Source: Pelagimonas varians
GTDB taxonomy: Bacteria > Pseudomonadota > Alphaproteobacteria > Rhodobacterales > Rhodobacteraceae
Direction of reading: 5' to 3'
Length of the DNA: 64,000 nucleotides
Assembly: GCF_003208435.1 (NCBI RefSeq)
Contig: NZ_QKMF01000013.1
Coordinates: forward strand, 1 to 64,000
Of this stretch, positions 29,001-35,619 are shown one piece after another (within the stretch, counting starts at the first letter, position 1; the number at the start of each line of letters is the position of its first letter). The position numbers were made by a program, and so were the translations under genes. The notes beneath the pieces were generated by a model, which worked only from the letters and a program-made list of their open reading frames with translations, ran no database searches and had not been told where the DNA came from.

Positions 29001-29251
29001 TTAATGGCCCCATGAGGTGCGACCAACCGACCTATGCGACAAAGGTCCATGGGGAAGGGAATTAGGTGGCGGGAACCGCAGCATCCGTGCGGGCAGTGCA
29101 TTCCCGGGGACCTGTATGTACAGGTGGGCGCCAGGTAACGAAGCCAGGGCTACGACAGAGCCAGCTCCCGAAGGTTTGCTTAAGGCCACTGGAATGTACC
29201 CGTGATACGAGAAGAGCAGAACCCGCCACCGCTTGACATAGGGTACGCAGG
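29001..29251. ncRNA. candidate structured non-coding RNA, strand uncertain
   Basis: A ~250-nt stretch without a gene holds an unusual density of complementary segments. Five stand out: CCCCATG 29008-29014 with CATGGGG 29048-29054, enclosing GACCT 29029-29033 with AGGTC 29043-29047; GGTGGCGGG 29065-29073 with CCCGCCACC 29222-29230 (9 bp over 148 nt); GGGAACCGCA 29071-29080 with TGCGG and TTCCC 29088-29105; ACCTGT 29110-29115 with ACAGGT 29120-29125; and GTACCC 29196-29201 with GGGTAC 29241-29246, which would cross the 9-bp stem as a pseudoknot. The second and third stems share three bases, so they may be alternatives. Small blocks (GCCAGGTAACG, GCAGAACCC) recall RNase P RNA, but its hallmark GAGGAAAGTC is absent and the element is too short. 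No family assigned. Confidence 0.5.
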
Positions 29252-30091
29252 CTAAACCGACAAGGGTTCACGGCTCTCGGGGGAAGCAGTTTCACCAGAA
29301 AGATGCGCCAAGAGGGACGTTTCGAAGAAATGCTGCCAGCCGCGGGTGCAAACGTCATGGCATTCTAGCGTAGGTGACAGTCCGATATGGGACAAGGTGA
29401 TGCGCGCGCCGGCACCTTCGGGCAAAATTTGCCAAACAAGCGATGTGCCAATCCATTCGGTGGTATCGGAAAGACCTTCGGCAATCATGTTGGCGTCTGT
29501 ACAGGTCCAGACATAGGTTCCGTCACGTTCGGAAAACACAAATGTTGCATGGGAATTGCCAAACCGAAGAGTTGCCCCACCGTCGGTTTTTTCAACGCGT
29601 GTCGACCACCAATCTTGCATCTGGTTGAAAATTGCAGTTTTGGCACTTTCGGCAGAGGCCGGGGTGTGAATGGTCGCGGTGTAGTCATCGCCCATGGCGT
29701 GCAGATTGCCGACAAAGCCATGCCAGCCTTTGTCCAGCGCCAGCACAAGGCCATAACCCTCGCCGCCTTCGGGTAGACCTGAGTGTTCCAAGGTCAACTG
29801 TGTGCCGCCGGGGGCAGGGGCCAGCCGCCAATCGACGGTGGACATCATCCCGTTCATCGGAGCGACGGTAAAAGACCACCGCATATGTTGGGTTGGCGTG
29901 GCTTTTTCGACCATACCCCAACACATGTTGTCGCCGTCTTTGGCGGAAAGAAGCGTATAGGGATGACCTTCGCGCATGTCCTCTTTGGCGGGATGAAACC
30001 ATTTTCCCAACAGATCAGCGCGGGTCAAATGTGCCCACACGGTTTCGGGGCTGGCAGGCAAGAAAACGGATTTTTGAATGGTCAGAGTCAT
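29252..30091 (-). CDS. tandem SRPBCC (AHSA1-like) domain protein
   Basis: 279 residues forming two consecutive SRPBCC/START-like modules. The first (residues 1-135) opens with IQKSVFLPASPETVWAHLTRADLLGKWF, the usual AHSA1 start, and ends GWHGFVGNLHAM. The second (about 140-265) has FNQMQDWWSTRVEKTDG and GTSLVWQILPEGAGARITLSHIGL, ending in a similar GWQHFFETSLLAHL. Such proteins have a deep hydrophobic ligand pocket; ligand unknown. It overlaps the upstream ArsR-type gene by 4 nt (ATGA), an arrangement common for this family. Confidence 0.82.
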   Translation of the reverse strand: MTLTIQKSVFLPASPETVWAHLTRADLLGKWFHPAKEDMREGHPYTLLSAKDGDNMCWGMVEKATPTQHMRWSFTVAPMNGMMSTVDWRLAPAPGGTQLTLEHSGLPEGGEGYGLVLALDKGWHGFVGNLHAMGDDYTATIHTPASAESAKTAIFNQMQDWWSTRVEKTDGGATLRFGNSHATFVFSERDGTYVWTCTDANMIAEGLSDTTEWIGTSLVWQILPEGAGARITLSHIGLSPTLECHDVCTRGWQHFFETSLLAHLSGETASPESREPLSV

Positions 30092-30420
30092 TGGTTTTCC
30101 TCGGAATTGGATAAAACGTCATGCAGGTTGGTCAAATGGGTGTCCCAGAAGGCTTCGAAATAGCTCAGCCAATCCACCACAGGTTTCAGGGCATCGGGAT
30201 TGAGGCTGCTGAGCGTTTCACGGCCCGCGCGGCGCATGTGGATCAGGTTGCCTTGTTGCAAAACAACGAGATGCTTTTTGACGGCAGCGCGGGTCATATC
30301 ACATTGCGCAGTGACTTCCGCCAAGGTCATTTCGCGGGCGCTTAACCGCCTTAAAATGTCGCGGCGGGTCGGGTCAGATAGGGCGCGAAAGGCGGGTTGC
30401 AGATCAAGGGCGGCGCTCAT
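30088..30420 (-). CDS. ArsR-family winged-helix regulator
   Basis: A 110-residue repressor-type protein. The winged helix spans about residues 8-85 (FRALSDPTRRDILRRLSAREMTLAEV then MTRAAVKKHLVVLQQGNLI). The recognition helix has no Cys metal box, so it is not of the metal-sensing class. ATG 30420 is preceded by AGGAG at 5 nt. It heads a two-gene operon with the SRPBCC protein. It probably controls its own promoter, which carries two copies of AGGATACCAAA. Confidence 0.88.
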   Translation of the reverse strand: MSAALDLQPAFRALSDPTRRDILRRLSAREMTLAEVTAQCDMTRAAVKKHLVVLQQGNLIHMRRAGRETLSSLNPDALKPVVDWLSYFEAFWDTHLTNLHDVLSNSEENQ

Positions 30421-30443
30421 ATTGGCTCCTAAATAGGGTTCCA

Positions 30444-30484
30444 TTTGGTATCCTATTTATGGAAACCTTTTGGTATCCTGTCAA
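30444..30484 (-). promoter_or_regulatory. promoter with direct-repeat operator for the arsR-SRPBCC operon
   Basis: On the minus strand TTGACA (30484-30479) and CATAAA (30461-30456) are spaced 17 bp. The 11-mer AGGATACCAAA occurs twice, at 30479-30469 (adjoining the -35) and 30454-30444 (just past the -10), 25 bp apart. An imperfect inverted repeat (GGTTTCCAT and ATGGAACC) also flanks the -10. The layout is what would be expected for an autoregulating ArsR protein. Confidence 0.6.
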
Positions 30485-30504
30485 GGGGGCCGAGATTGCC
30501 CGGC

Positions 30505-31248
30505 CTATTGCTTGTCTTCGGTGCTCAAGCGGTAGGTTTGAATTTGTTCGGGCAACAGTATGTAAATTTCGCTGGCCGGGGTCGCCAAGGCATGCCGCAT
30601 AATCAAGGGATCAACGCCCATGTCATTGAGATAGCTCATGACTTCGCCTTGACCGCGCTGAATATCTTCGATGGCGACAAAGGCGGGCAGATAGGTGTTT
30701 TTGTCAAAGTCATGTTGATGCACACCGACGGAGGCCGTCGGGTCCACCAACCGCGCCGCGCCACCTGCAAAAAGATAGGGGCAGGCGGAATAACAGATCT
30801 CGCCGCTTAGAATGCGGGTGTTGATTCCCGAAGTGCGCAAATGGCGCCCCAGTTCCAATGCATCATGTACCGAGCCGCCGGGGCTTTGCACAATCAGGTC
30901 TTGTACGGGTGGGTCGGCTTGGACAATTTGGGTGATGATACGCGGTGCATCGTCCGGGCTGATGGCCCCTTCGAGCCGGTATTGGCTGTCTTCAAAGGTT
31001 AGTGTCAGCCGGTCGGGAAGGGTGCCGGGCGCACGCGCTGGCCGCACCTGCGGTGCATCCCGGTCAGGGCGGTAGATGCGGCGCTGATCGCCGGGGCGCA
31101 CCGGTTGGTTCAGGCGGGGGGCATCGGGGGTGAAACGCGGGAGGCTAAGGGAGCTGCCCTTGATGTCCCCCATAACCAAAAGGGCACCGATCCCAAGTTG
31201 AAAGACGAAAATGCCCATCATTGCCCTTGCGGCAGAACGGGGTTTCAT
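30505..31248 (-). CDS. ClpP-like serine protease homologue, membrane-anchored or periplasmic
   Basis: 247 residues. An N-terminal hydrophobic segment (about 9-26) serves as signal anchor; residues 35-78 are Pro/Arg-rich; then comes a ClpP/crotonase-like fold. Active-site-like residues are SPGG (122-125, oxyanion loop), Ser154 in CYSACPYLFAGG, and His177 in VGVHQH. The paired Cys152/Cys156 could form a disulfide in the periplasm. This recalls NfeD/SppA-like and 'periplasmic ClpP' proteins of proteobacteria; substrate unknown. It overlaps the preceding coiled-coil membrane protein gene by 4 nt, so the two probably work together. Confidence 0.75.
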   Translation of the reverse strand: MKPRSAARAMMGIFVFQLGIGALLVMGDIKGSSLSLPRFTPDAPRLNQPVRPGDQRRIYRPDRDAPQVRPARAPGTLPDRLTLTFEDSQYRLEGAISPDDAPRIITQIVQADPPVQDLIVQSPGGSVHDALELGRHLRTSGINTRILSGEICYSACPYLFAGGAARLVDPTASVGVHQHDFDKNTYLPAFVAIEDIQRGQGEVMSYLNDMGVDPLIMRHALATPASEIYILLPEQIQTYRLSTEDKQ

Positions 31249-32525
31249 ACTGTGTCCTTCGTGTCGCTTTCGCCAGCAGCAGGGGCAGCCTGCTCCTGTT
31301 CTGCATTCAATACGCCTTCGACATCTCGCAGCGCTGTGACAGCGGCACGCAATTCTGCAAGGGTTAGTGTGTCTTCGACCCCCGCACCTTCGCGGCCGGA
31401 CCGGATGGCGCTTTGGGTGACGGCAAGGATAAAGACCAACACAGCCGGCAGTAGATCAATGGCAATCGCACCGGCCCATGACGGGATGAAATTTCCGGCA
31501 TACAAAATGACTGCATCCGCTGCCGAGAGCGGGGCATAGGTGACATTCAGGGGAGGTGTCAGGGCTTGGACCGACTGAGCGGCCTTTTCCAAAGTGGCGG
31601 CGCGTGAGGCCAAAACATCCAAAACCGATGTGATGGTCGCCGCTTGGTCACTACGGGTTGCGGCGGTTTTGCCATCCAGTTCCGGCAGGACCACTGAGGC
31701 GGCCAAATCCTGGGCGGCACGTTCAACAAGGGTGGCAACAGAGAGCTGGCGCAGTTGCGTGATGAGTCCTTGCAAGCGCACGGCGGCCTCTGAAAACTCG
31801 ACGGATCGGACTTCGACGCTGCCCGGTTCGACGGTTAAGGCTCGCATGCGTGACAAGATCGTATTGCCTTCAAAAAATGCGGTTTCAACCAGCGGAGTTT
31901 GGGCCGCGATCTGATTTTCCAATGCGGCCAGTTCTGCGGATTTTTGCCGCAACACGCGAAAGACTGCTCCGCGTCCCGCAAGGCCGGACAATGTGCCTTC
32001 GGCTTCTTGTTCGGACAGATCATCAAACCCTTGACGAGTGCGGGACACATCACGCTCCAAAGCCTGTGCAGACAGTGCAATTTCATGCGCTCGTTCAAGC
32101 GAGGATTGGTAATCTTGAACCGTTTCCGCCAGATGCTGTTCAACGGCCGCCGATCCGGCCAAGGCTGCGGCGTTGAGCCAAGACGACATGGCTACAATGG
32201 CCAAACTCCCAAGGGCCATTGCGGCCAACAGCCCCGTGCGTGCACGAGCGGTGCGCACTGCCGGAAAGAGTCGCATCAGATAGGACCAAAAGACAAAAAT
32301 CCCGACCGAAACGGCCACGGAATAGGCAATCGCCGCAAAGACTGACATGGCACCGTTTTCATCCAACAAGGATGAGACGCCGAGATAGGTGTAGATCCCC
32401 GACGCAACAGCCAAAACGCCAAGGGCCGTGCCCGAGAATGATTCAAGCCACGTGAGATGCCCTTCAAGTTCGCGCGCATAGCGCACACCGCGTGCCTCGG
32501 CGCGGCTAAGATGCTTGTCTGTCAT
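31245..32525 (-). CDS. coiled-coil membrane protein of unknown function
   Basis: 426 residues. Three hydrophobic segments lie in the first ~130 residues (about 31-50, 62-84, 94-116). A long, mostly helical stretch follows (about 130-330, rich in Ala, Glu, Gln, Leu, with LERAHEIALSAQALERDVSRTRQ). A fourth segment lies near 355-380 (WAGAIAIDLLPAVLVFILAV), with a short acidic tail. ATG 32525 is chosen for AAGGA upstream. No family recognised. The topology suggests a large helical domain between membrane parts. Translationally coupled to the ClpP-like gene, and divergent from mmcB. Confidence 0.7.
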   Translation of the reverse strand: MTDKHLSRAEARGVRYARELEGHLTWLESFSGTALGVLAVASGIYTYLGVSSLLDENGAMSVFAAIAYSVAVSVGIFVFWSYLMRLFPAVRTARARTGLLAAMALGSLAIVAMSSWLNAAALAGSAAVEQHLAETVQDYQSSLERAHEIALSAQALERDVSRTRQGFDDLSEQEAEGTLSGLAGRGAVFRVLRQKSAELAALENQIAAQTPLVETAFFEGNTILSRMRALTVEPGSVEVRSVEFSEAAVRLQGLITQLRQLSVATLVERAAQDLAASVVLPELDGKTAATRSDQAATITSVLDVLASRAATLEKAAQSVQALTPPLNVTYAPLSAADAVILYAGNFIPSWAGAIAIDLLPAVLVFILAVTQSAIRSGREGAGVEDTLTLAELRAAVTALRDVEGVLNAEQEQAAPAAGESDTKDTV

Positions 32526-32594
32526 GGCTGGTTCCTTCCTCACTTGGCGTGACTGTAGCGCTGCAATGCGGGTTTGAAAGCAGGCTTGCGTTTG

Positions 32595-32609
32595 TTCACG
32601 TATTGTTCA
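32595..32609 (+). promoter_or_regulatory. possible alphaproteobacterial LexA box upstream of mmcB
   Basis: GTTCACGTATTGTTC has two GTTC half-sites as direct repeats with 7 bases between, the form of the alphaproteobacterial SOS box (GTTCN7GTTC). It lies 11 nt before the chosen mmcB start. MmcB was named as an SOS-controlled gene in Caulobacter, so position and form agree with a LexA site. Confidence 0.65.
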
Positions 32610-32620
32610 TAAATGTGAGC

Positions 32621-33094
32621 ATGGAATTGCCCGAAACAGACAAATTGACCGATATGATGCCGGGGCAGATTTTGGCCCGCGGTGTCAGCCGCCACCTTGC
32701 AAGCCATGGTTTTGCAACGATCGAAGAATTTGTACCCAGCCGCGGCCTGCGCGTTGACGTCATGGCACTGGGGGCAAAAGGCGAATTGTGGGTGGTGGAA
32801 TGCAAATCCAGCCGCGCCGATTTTATGGGCGATGGCAAATGGCAAGGTTATCTGGAATGGTGCGATCGGTATTTTTGGGCGGTCGATCAGGATTTTCCGG
32901 TCGAGCTGCTGCCTGATGGGACCGGATTGATCATTGCAGACGGGTATGATGCCGAAATTGTCCGGATGGGTCCGGAATCAAAGCTGCCGGGGGCACGCCG
33001 CACCAAACTAGTGCGCAGCTTCGCCTTCCATGCGGCGCGCAGGCTGCAATGCCTGCGAGACCCGCGGCTGTCGGGTTTGCTGAACACGGACTAG
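32621..33094 (+). CDS. MmcB-like DNA repair protein (PD-(D/E)XK fold)
   Basis: 157 residues. The putative nuclease core is visible: RVDVMALG with Asp46, then ELWVVECKSS with Glu60 and Lys62, followed by ADFMGDGKWQGYLEWCDRYFWAV. This pattern is that of the alphaproteobacterial MmcB family, an SOS-regulated repair protein in Caulobacter. I chose ATG 32621; the longer frame back to 32549 has no supporting site and runs into the neighbouring promoter. I did not identify a clear LexA box (GTTCN7GTTC type) upstream; 'GTTCACGTATTGTTC' at about 32595-32609 matches that form closely and deserves checking. Confidence 0.75.
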   Translation: MELPETDKLTDMMPGQILARGVSRHLASHGFATIEEFVPSRGLRVDVMALGAKGELWVVECKSSRADFMGDGKWQGYLEWCDRYFWAVDQDFPVELLPDGTGLIIADGYDAEIVRMGPESKLPGARRTKLVRSFAFHAARRLQCLRDPRLSGLLNTD

Positions 33095-33125
33095 CGCAGC
33101 GTGGTCTGGGATACAAATCGTGAAG

Positions 33126-33314
33126 TTACTTTTTTACGTCTCGGGCTGTTGTCAAAGCAGAGCGCAATTCTTCAATGATTTCTTCGACCTCTTCGGGCTC
33201 GAAATCCATCGGAATTTCCAGATCACCGGCAAAAACATAGACACGGACCATACCTTGATCGGTTGGGCCGATTTGTAGATTTGCTTCGATCTCACGTTCG
33301 GTGTTGATACCCAT
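33126..33314 (-). CDS. small conserved protein, DUF6324-like
   Basis: 62 residues: MGINTEREIEANLQIGPTDQ at the start, then a VRVYV strand, GDLEIPMDFEP and an acidic helix (EEVEEIIEEL). I recall this as a Rhodobacterales family of unknown function. Start ATG 33314 is chosen because AAGGGG lies 8 nt upstream; the frame is open for 72 more codons, with another ATG at 33353, but that part looks non-coding. It sits convergently after mmcB, just upstream of tRNA-His. Confidence 0.65.
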   Translation of the reverse strand: MGINTEREIEANLQIGPTDQGMVRVYVFAGDLEIPMDFEPEEVEEIIEELRSALTTARDVKK

Positions 33315-33499
33315 TGGGGCGCCCCTTGTGTTTGTGACGTCGTAGGAAGCCATTGGCGTACTGCCAAGTAGTAGGAGTTGCAAGTATCCTGAGCGTAGTG
33401 CGGGGCCGGCGGACCAACAAAGAGCATCAAGGTTGGACTGGATAAGCCCCTTCGAAGCGAAGGCAAATCCATCATATGAAAATTCTCTTAGATTCGGTC

Positions 33500-33528
33500 T
33501 TGCAATCGTGATGCGGTCTAGGTATTTC
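33500..33528 (+). promoter_or_regulatory. candidate promoter of tRNA-His
   Basis: TTGCAA (33500-33505) and TATTTC (33523-33528) are spaced 17 bp, with a start expected about 33535, only a few bases before the mature tRNA. The -10 is a poor match (three of six). Confidence 0.35.
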
Positions 33529-33537
33529 ACCGCCAGT

Positions 33538-33614
33538 GCCGCCTTAGCTCAGTTGGTTAGAGCGCCTGATTGTGGATCAGGAGGTCCTTGGTTCGAGACC
33601 AAGAGGTGGTACCA
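33538..33614 (+). tRNA. tRNA-His (anticodon GTG)
   Basis: Acceptor GCCGCCT pairs with AGGTGGT (two G-T pairs). D-arm GCTCAGTTGGTTAGAGC, anticodon arm CCTGA-TTGTGGA-TCAGG (anticodon GTG) and T-arm CTTGGTTCGAGACCAAG are regular. The discriminator is A (33611) and CCA (33612-33614) is encoded. The base before the acceptor is T, not G, so the G-1 normally required by HisRS is not encoded; this U-1/A73 state is a known feature of an alphaproteobacterial group. Confidence 0.95.
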
Positions 33615-33763
33615 TTATCTCCCCGCAAGTCACCGACTAATCGGAAATTCCAGTTATGTGGACCTCTGTGACCCCTTTGTCTTAGGTCCGGCTACCCTTT
33701 GGTGTTTGGGGCAGGCCTCAACCGCAGTCTCCATTTGGCGGCGATGGGCGAGCGATGCAAACC

Positions 33764-33798
33764 GGCACGAAAAGCAGTTGGCCGTCGTGCCTTTTTTT
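33764..33798 (+). terminator. Rho-independent terminator downstream of tRNA-His
   Basis: GGCACGA (33764-33770) pairs with TCGTGCC (33785-33791) around a 14-nt loop, followed by seven T. It is 150 nt downstream of the tRNA, so the primary transcript would carry a long trailer; the trailer holds no recognisable gene. It could also serve as a boundary to the convergent gene ending at 33817. Confidence 0.75.
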
Positions 33799-33816
33799 CA
33801 CACACAAACCTCTTCG

Positions 33817-34266
33817 TCAGCCTGAATGGTTTCTTATGTTGCTCCAATATTCGGCAGCCCGATCAAACTCAGCCGCGTAAAAATCCCTGTCTTTTGCGTC
33901 GGAAGGCATGCCTTCCAGGAATCCAACCTTTCGCGCGCAATCGAAAAAACCGGGTGCCGGCAATCCGCCTCTCGCCCTGCTTACAACGAGTGCGGCGATC
34001 AAGGGTTGAGTGGCAGAGGCGTCCTCCTCGGTCAGACGCTCCAAAGCCTCAGTGAGCTGGTGGATCGTATTCGGGGGCGAAAGGTTCAAGGCTTTTGCCA
34101 AAACCTGATAGGTGACAGGGAGCGCTGTTCTGGGGAGTTCGCAAAGATGCACCCGAACGCGCCGCGCCAGATCATTTGCAGCATTGGTGTTTCCGGTTGA
34201 TCCAACATGTTTCAAATAATTGCTCCCAATTTGTGTTACCCTGCGATGCCCAACCGATTTGGTCAA
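33817..34266 (-). CDS. hypothetical protein, 149 residues
   Basis: No family recognised with certainty. The central part LPVTYQVLAKALNLSPPNTIHQLTEALERL looks like a winged-helix-like DNA-binding segment. It is followed by LIAALVVSRARGGLPAPGFFDCARKVGFLEGMP and a C-terminal helix ending EFDRAAEYWSNIR. The consistent protein-like composition argues for a real gene; the first ~35 residues are less certain and the start may be internal. It is convergent with tRNA-His. Confidence 0.55.
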   Translation of the reverse strand: MTKSVGHRRVTQIGSNYLKHVGSTGNTNAANDLARRVRVHLCELPRTALPVTYQVLAKALNLSPPNTIHQLTEALERLTEEDASATQPLIAALVVSRARGGLPAPGFFDCARKVGFLEGMPSDAKDRDFYAAEFDRAAEYWSNIRNHSG

Positions 34267-34470
34267 ACGGGTTCAAAGACAGGCCCGGTGGGGAGGCGCA
34301 TATTTGCAGGTTTTGTAGAAAGTCGTGCCAGAAACGCTGATGTCCCACGCAGGTCTTAATAGCCTGTAGGATCGGTTTGCTTGGAAAATCATCATCCTTG
34401 GTTGTGTTTGCCTGCCAATAGATGCCTAATATGGAATGAGTCTTTGCTAAAAGCAGTCAAAGGAGAGGTC

Positions 34471-34704
34471 ATGACCGATATCGCAAAAATGATAGCCGAC
34501 TTACAGCAAACCCGTGACGAACTGCGGGTGCAATTGCATCTCGGCTCCAAGGAAGCCGAAGAAGAATGGCATGAATTAACCAGCGAATGGGACAAATTCC
34601 TTTCGCGGACCCAATTTGATAAAAGCGCAGAAGAAGTTGGAGAAGCCGCCAAAGAGGTGGGCCTGAAAATGAAGGCGGCTTATGATCGCATGAAAAAAGC
34701 TTAA
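34471..34704 (+). CDS. small coiled-coil protein
   Basis: 77 residues, almost wholly helical and charged (MTDIAKMIADLQQTRDEL, then KEAEEEWHELTSEWDKFLS). AGGAGAGG lies just before ATG 34471, which decides the start against an upstream in-frame ATG at 34381. No transmembrane segment. It resembles the small envelope/stress proteins that precede holin-like genes; function unknown. A hairpin follows 10 nt after the stop. Confidence 0.7.
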   Translation: MTDIAKMIADLQQTRDELRVQLHLGSKEAEEEWHELTSEWDKFLSRTQFDKSAEEVGEAAKEVGLKMKAAYDRMKKA

Positions 34705-34713
34705 CCTTACTAG

Positions 34714-34736
34714 AAGACCAGGTTGAAAATGGTCTT
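34714..34736 (+). terminator. hairpin after the small coiled-coil gene
   Basis: AAGACCA (34714-34720) pairs with TGGTCTT (34730-34736) around a 9-nt loop; flanking CTA/TAG bases nearly extend it. There is no T-run, so it may give only partial termination before the next gene at 34863. Confidence 0.4.
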
Positions 34737-34862
34737 AGGTGTCTGGCGTCTGGCCTGAACTTTAAGGGATTGTTCCAGTGCAGGTTCAAGCAAAAAAGCG
34801 GAGACGCAGGCACCTGAAACTGTGGGCACCGCGTCAGTAACAACGGGAGAAAGATAGGATTT

Positions 34863-35135
34863 ATGGCCACCAAAGCTGAACTTGAATCCGAGCTGGCCGA
34901 CCTGAAACGGCAGTTGGCGGAAAGACCTGTCGTGGTCGCGGAACCCGAAGGTGACAGCGTTGTAGAAGATGCTGTAAACGACAATCCGGAAACGGATCCT
35001 GATTCAAAGCCCGTAGATTGTGAAACCGAAATTACAGATCTGATCGCGCAGCTGGATGACATATCCCACAAAAAGCCGCTGTTGCTGGCACTTGGCGCGC
35101 TCACAGTCGGCTATCTGCTTGGCCGTTCGAAATAG
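34863..35135 (+). CDS. small membrane-anchored protein, ElaB/DUF883-like layout
   Basis: 90 residues. An N-terminal coiled coil (ELESELADLKRQLAE) leads into an acidic middle (DNPETDPDSKPVDCE) and a single C-terminal hydrophobic anchor (KKPLLLALGALTVGYLLGRSK), the GYLLGR ending being typical of DUF883/ElaB-type tail-anchored proteins. ATG 34863 follows GGGAGAAAGATAGG. The holin-like gene begins 9 nt after its stop. Confidence 0.75.
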   Translation: MATKAELESELADLKRQLAERPVVVAEPEGDSVVEDAVNDNPETDPDSKPVDCETEITDLIAQLDDISHKKPLLLALGALTVGYLLGRSK

Positions 35136-35144
35136 GATACAGAC

Positions 35145-35606
35145 ATGAGCCGCATTTCCCGAAATATCTCAATTATCATCCGGTCCGAGCGACTGATCGC
35201 GCAGCGTCATTTGGCAGTGCTGCGGCAACAAACCATCATGATCGCGGCCGCCGGAATCGCCGCGGGCGTCGGTCTGATTATGTTGAATGTGTCTGCCTAT
35301 CTGGCTTTGTCAGACATTGTTTCGCAATCCGCCGCAGCACTGATCGTCGCGGTGGTGAATGTTGTCCTGGCCGGAATCCTGATCGCGGTTGCAGGGAAAT
35401 CCAATGTCGAGCAGGAGACCGCACCGGTTGCCGAAGTGCGCGACATGGCGCTGGAAGACCTTGAGGCCGAAATTCTGTCGGCTGCCGCTGAAGCTAAGGC
35501 TGCAACAGATGCGCTGCGCCAAATGGCGAAAAATCCACTTGGAACCATTGCACCGGGCTTGGCAGGAACAGTTGTGAGCGCCGTGGTCAAAAACCTCAAA
35601 AACTAG
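35145..35606 (+). CDS. holin-X-like / phage-holin-superfamily small membrane protein
   Basis: 153 residues with two close hydrophobic segments (about 27-52 and 57-83), a basic N-terminus (RISRNISIIIRSERLIAQRH) and a C-terminal amphipathic helix (AEVRDMALEDLEAEIL...). This is the layout of the putative Actinobacterial holin-X/DUF1469 families, which are chromosomal and not linked to phage. No phage genes are near. With the two preceding small genes it forms a likely three-gene stress/envelope unit. Confidence 0.72.
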   Translation: MSRISRNISIIIRSERLIAQRHLAVLRQQTIMIAAAGIAAGVGLIMLNVSAYLALSDIVSQSAAALIVAVVNVVLAGILIAVAGKSNVEQETAPVAEVRDMALEDLEAEILSAAAEAKAATDALRQMAKNPLGTIAPGLAGTVVSAVVKNLKN

Positions 35607-35619
35607 GCGTCACGCATCC

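Noticed and set aside
29062-29358. 98-codon minus-strand frame over the structured region
   Set aside because: It runs through the end of the SRPBCC gene in another frame and through hairpins; no ribosome-binding site, no family.
29001-29400. RNase P RNA (rnpB) or tmRNA at the structured region
   Set aside because: The RNase P hallmark GAGGAAAGTC and its pairing partner are missing and the region is too short. For tmRNA there is no T-arm GGTTCGA followed by an acceptor end and no tag reading frame.
33615-34055. Plus-strand frames downstream of tRNA-His
   Set aside because: They cross a clear terminator (33764-33798) and lie opposite a more protein-like minus-strand frame.
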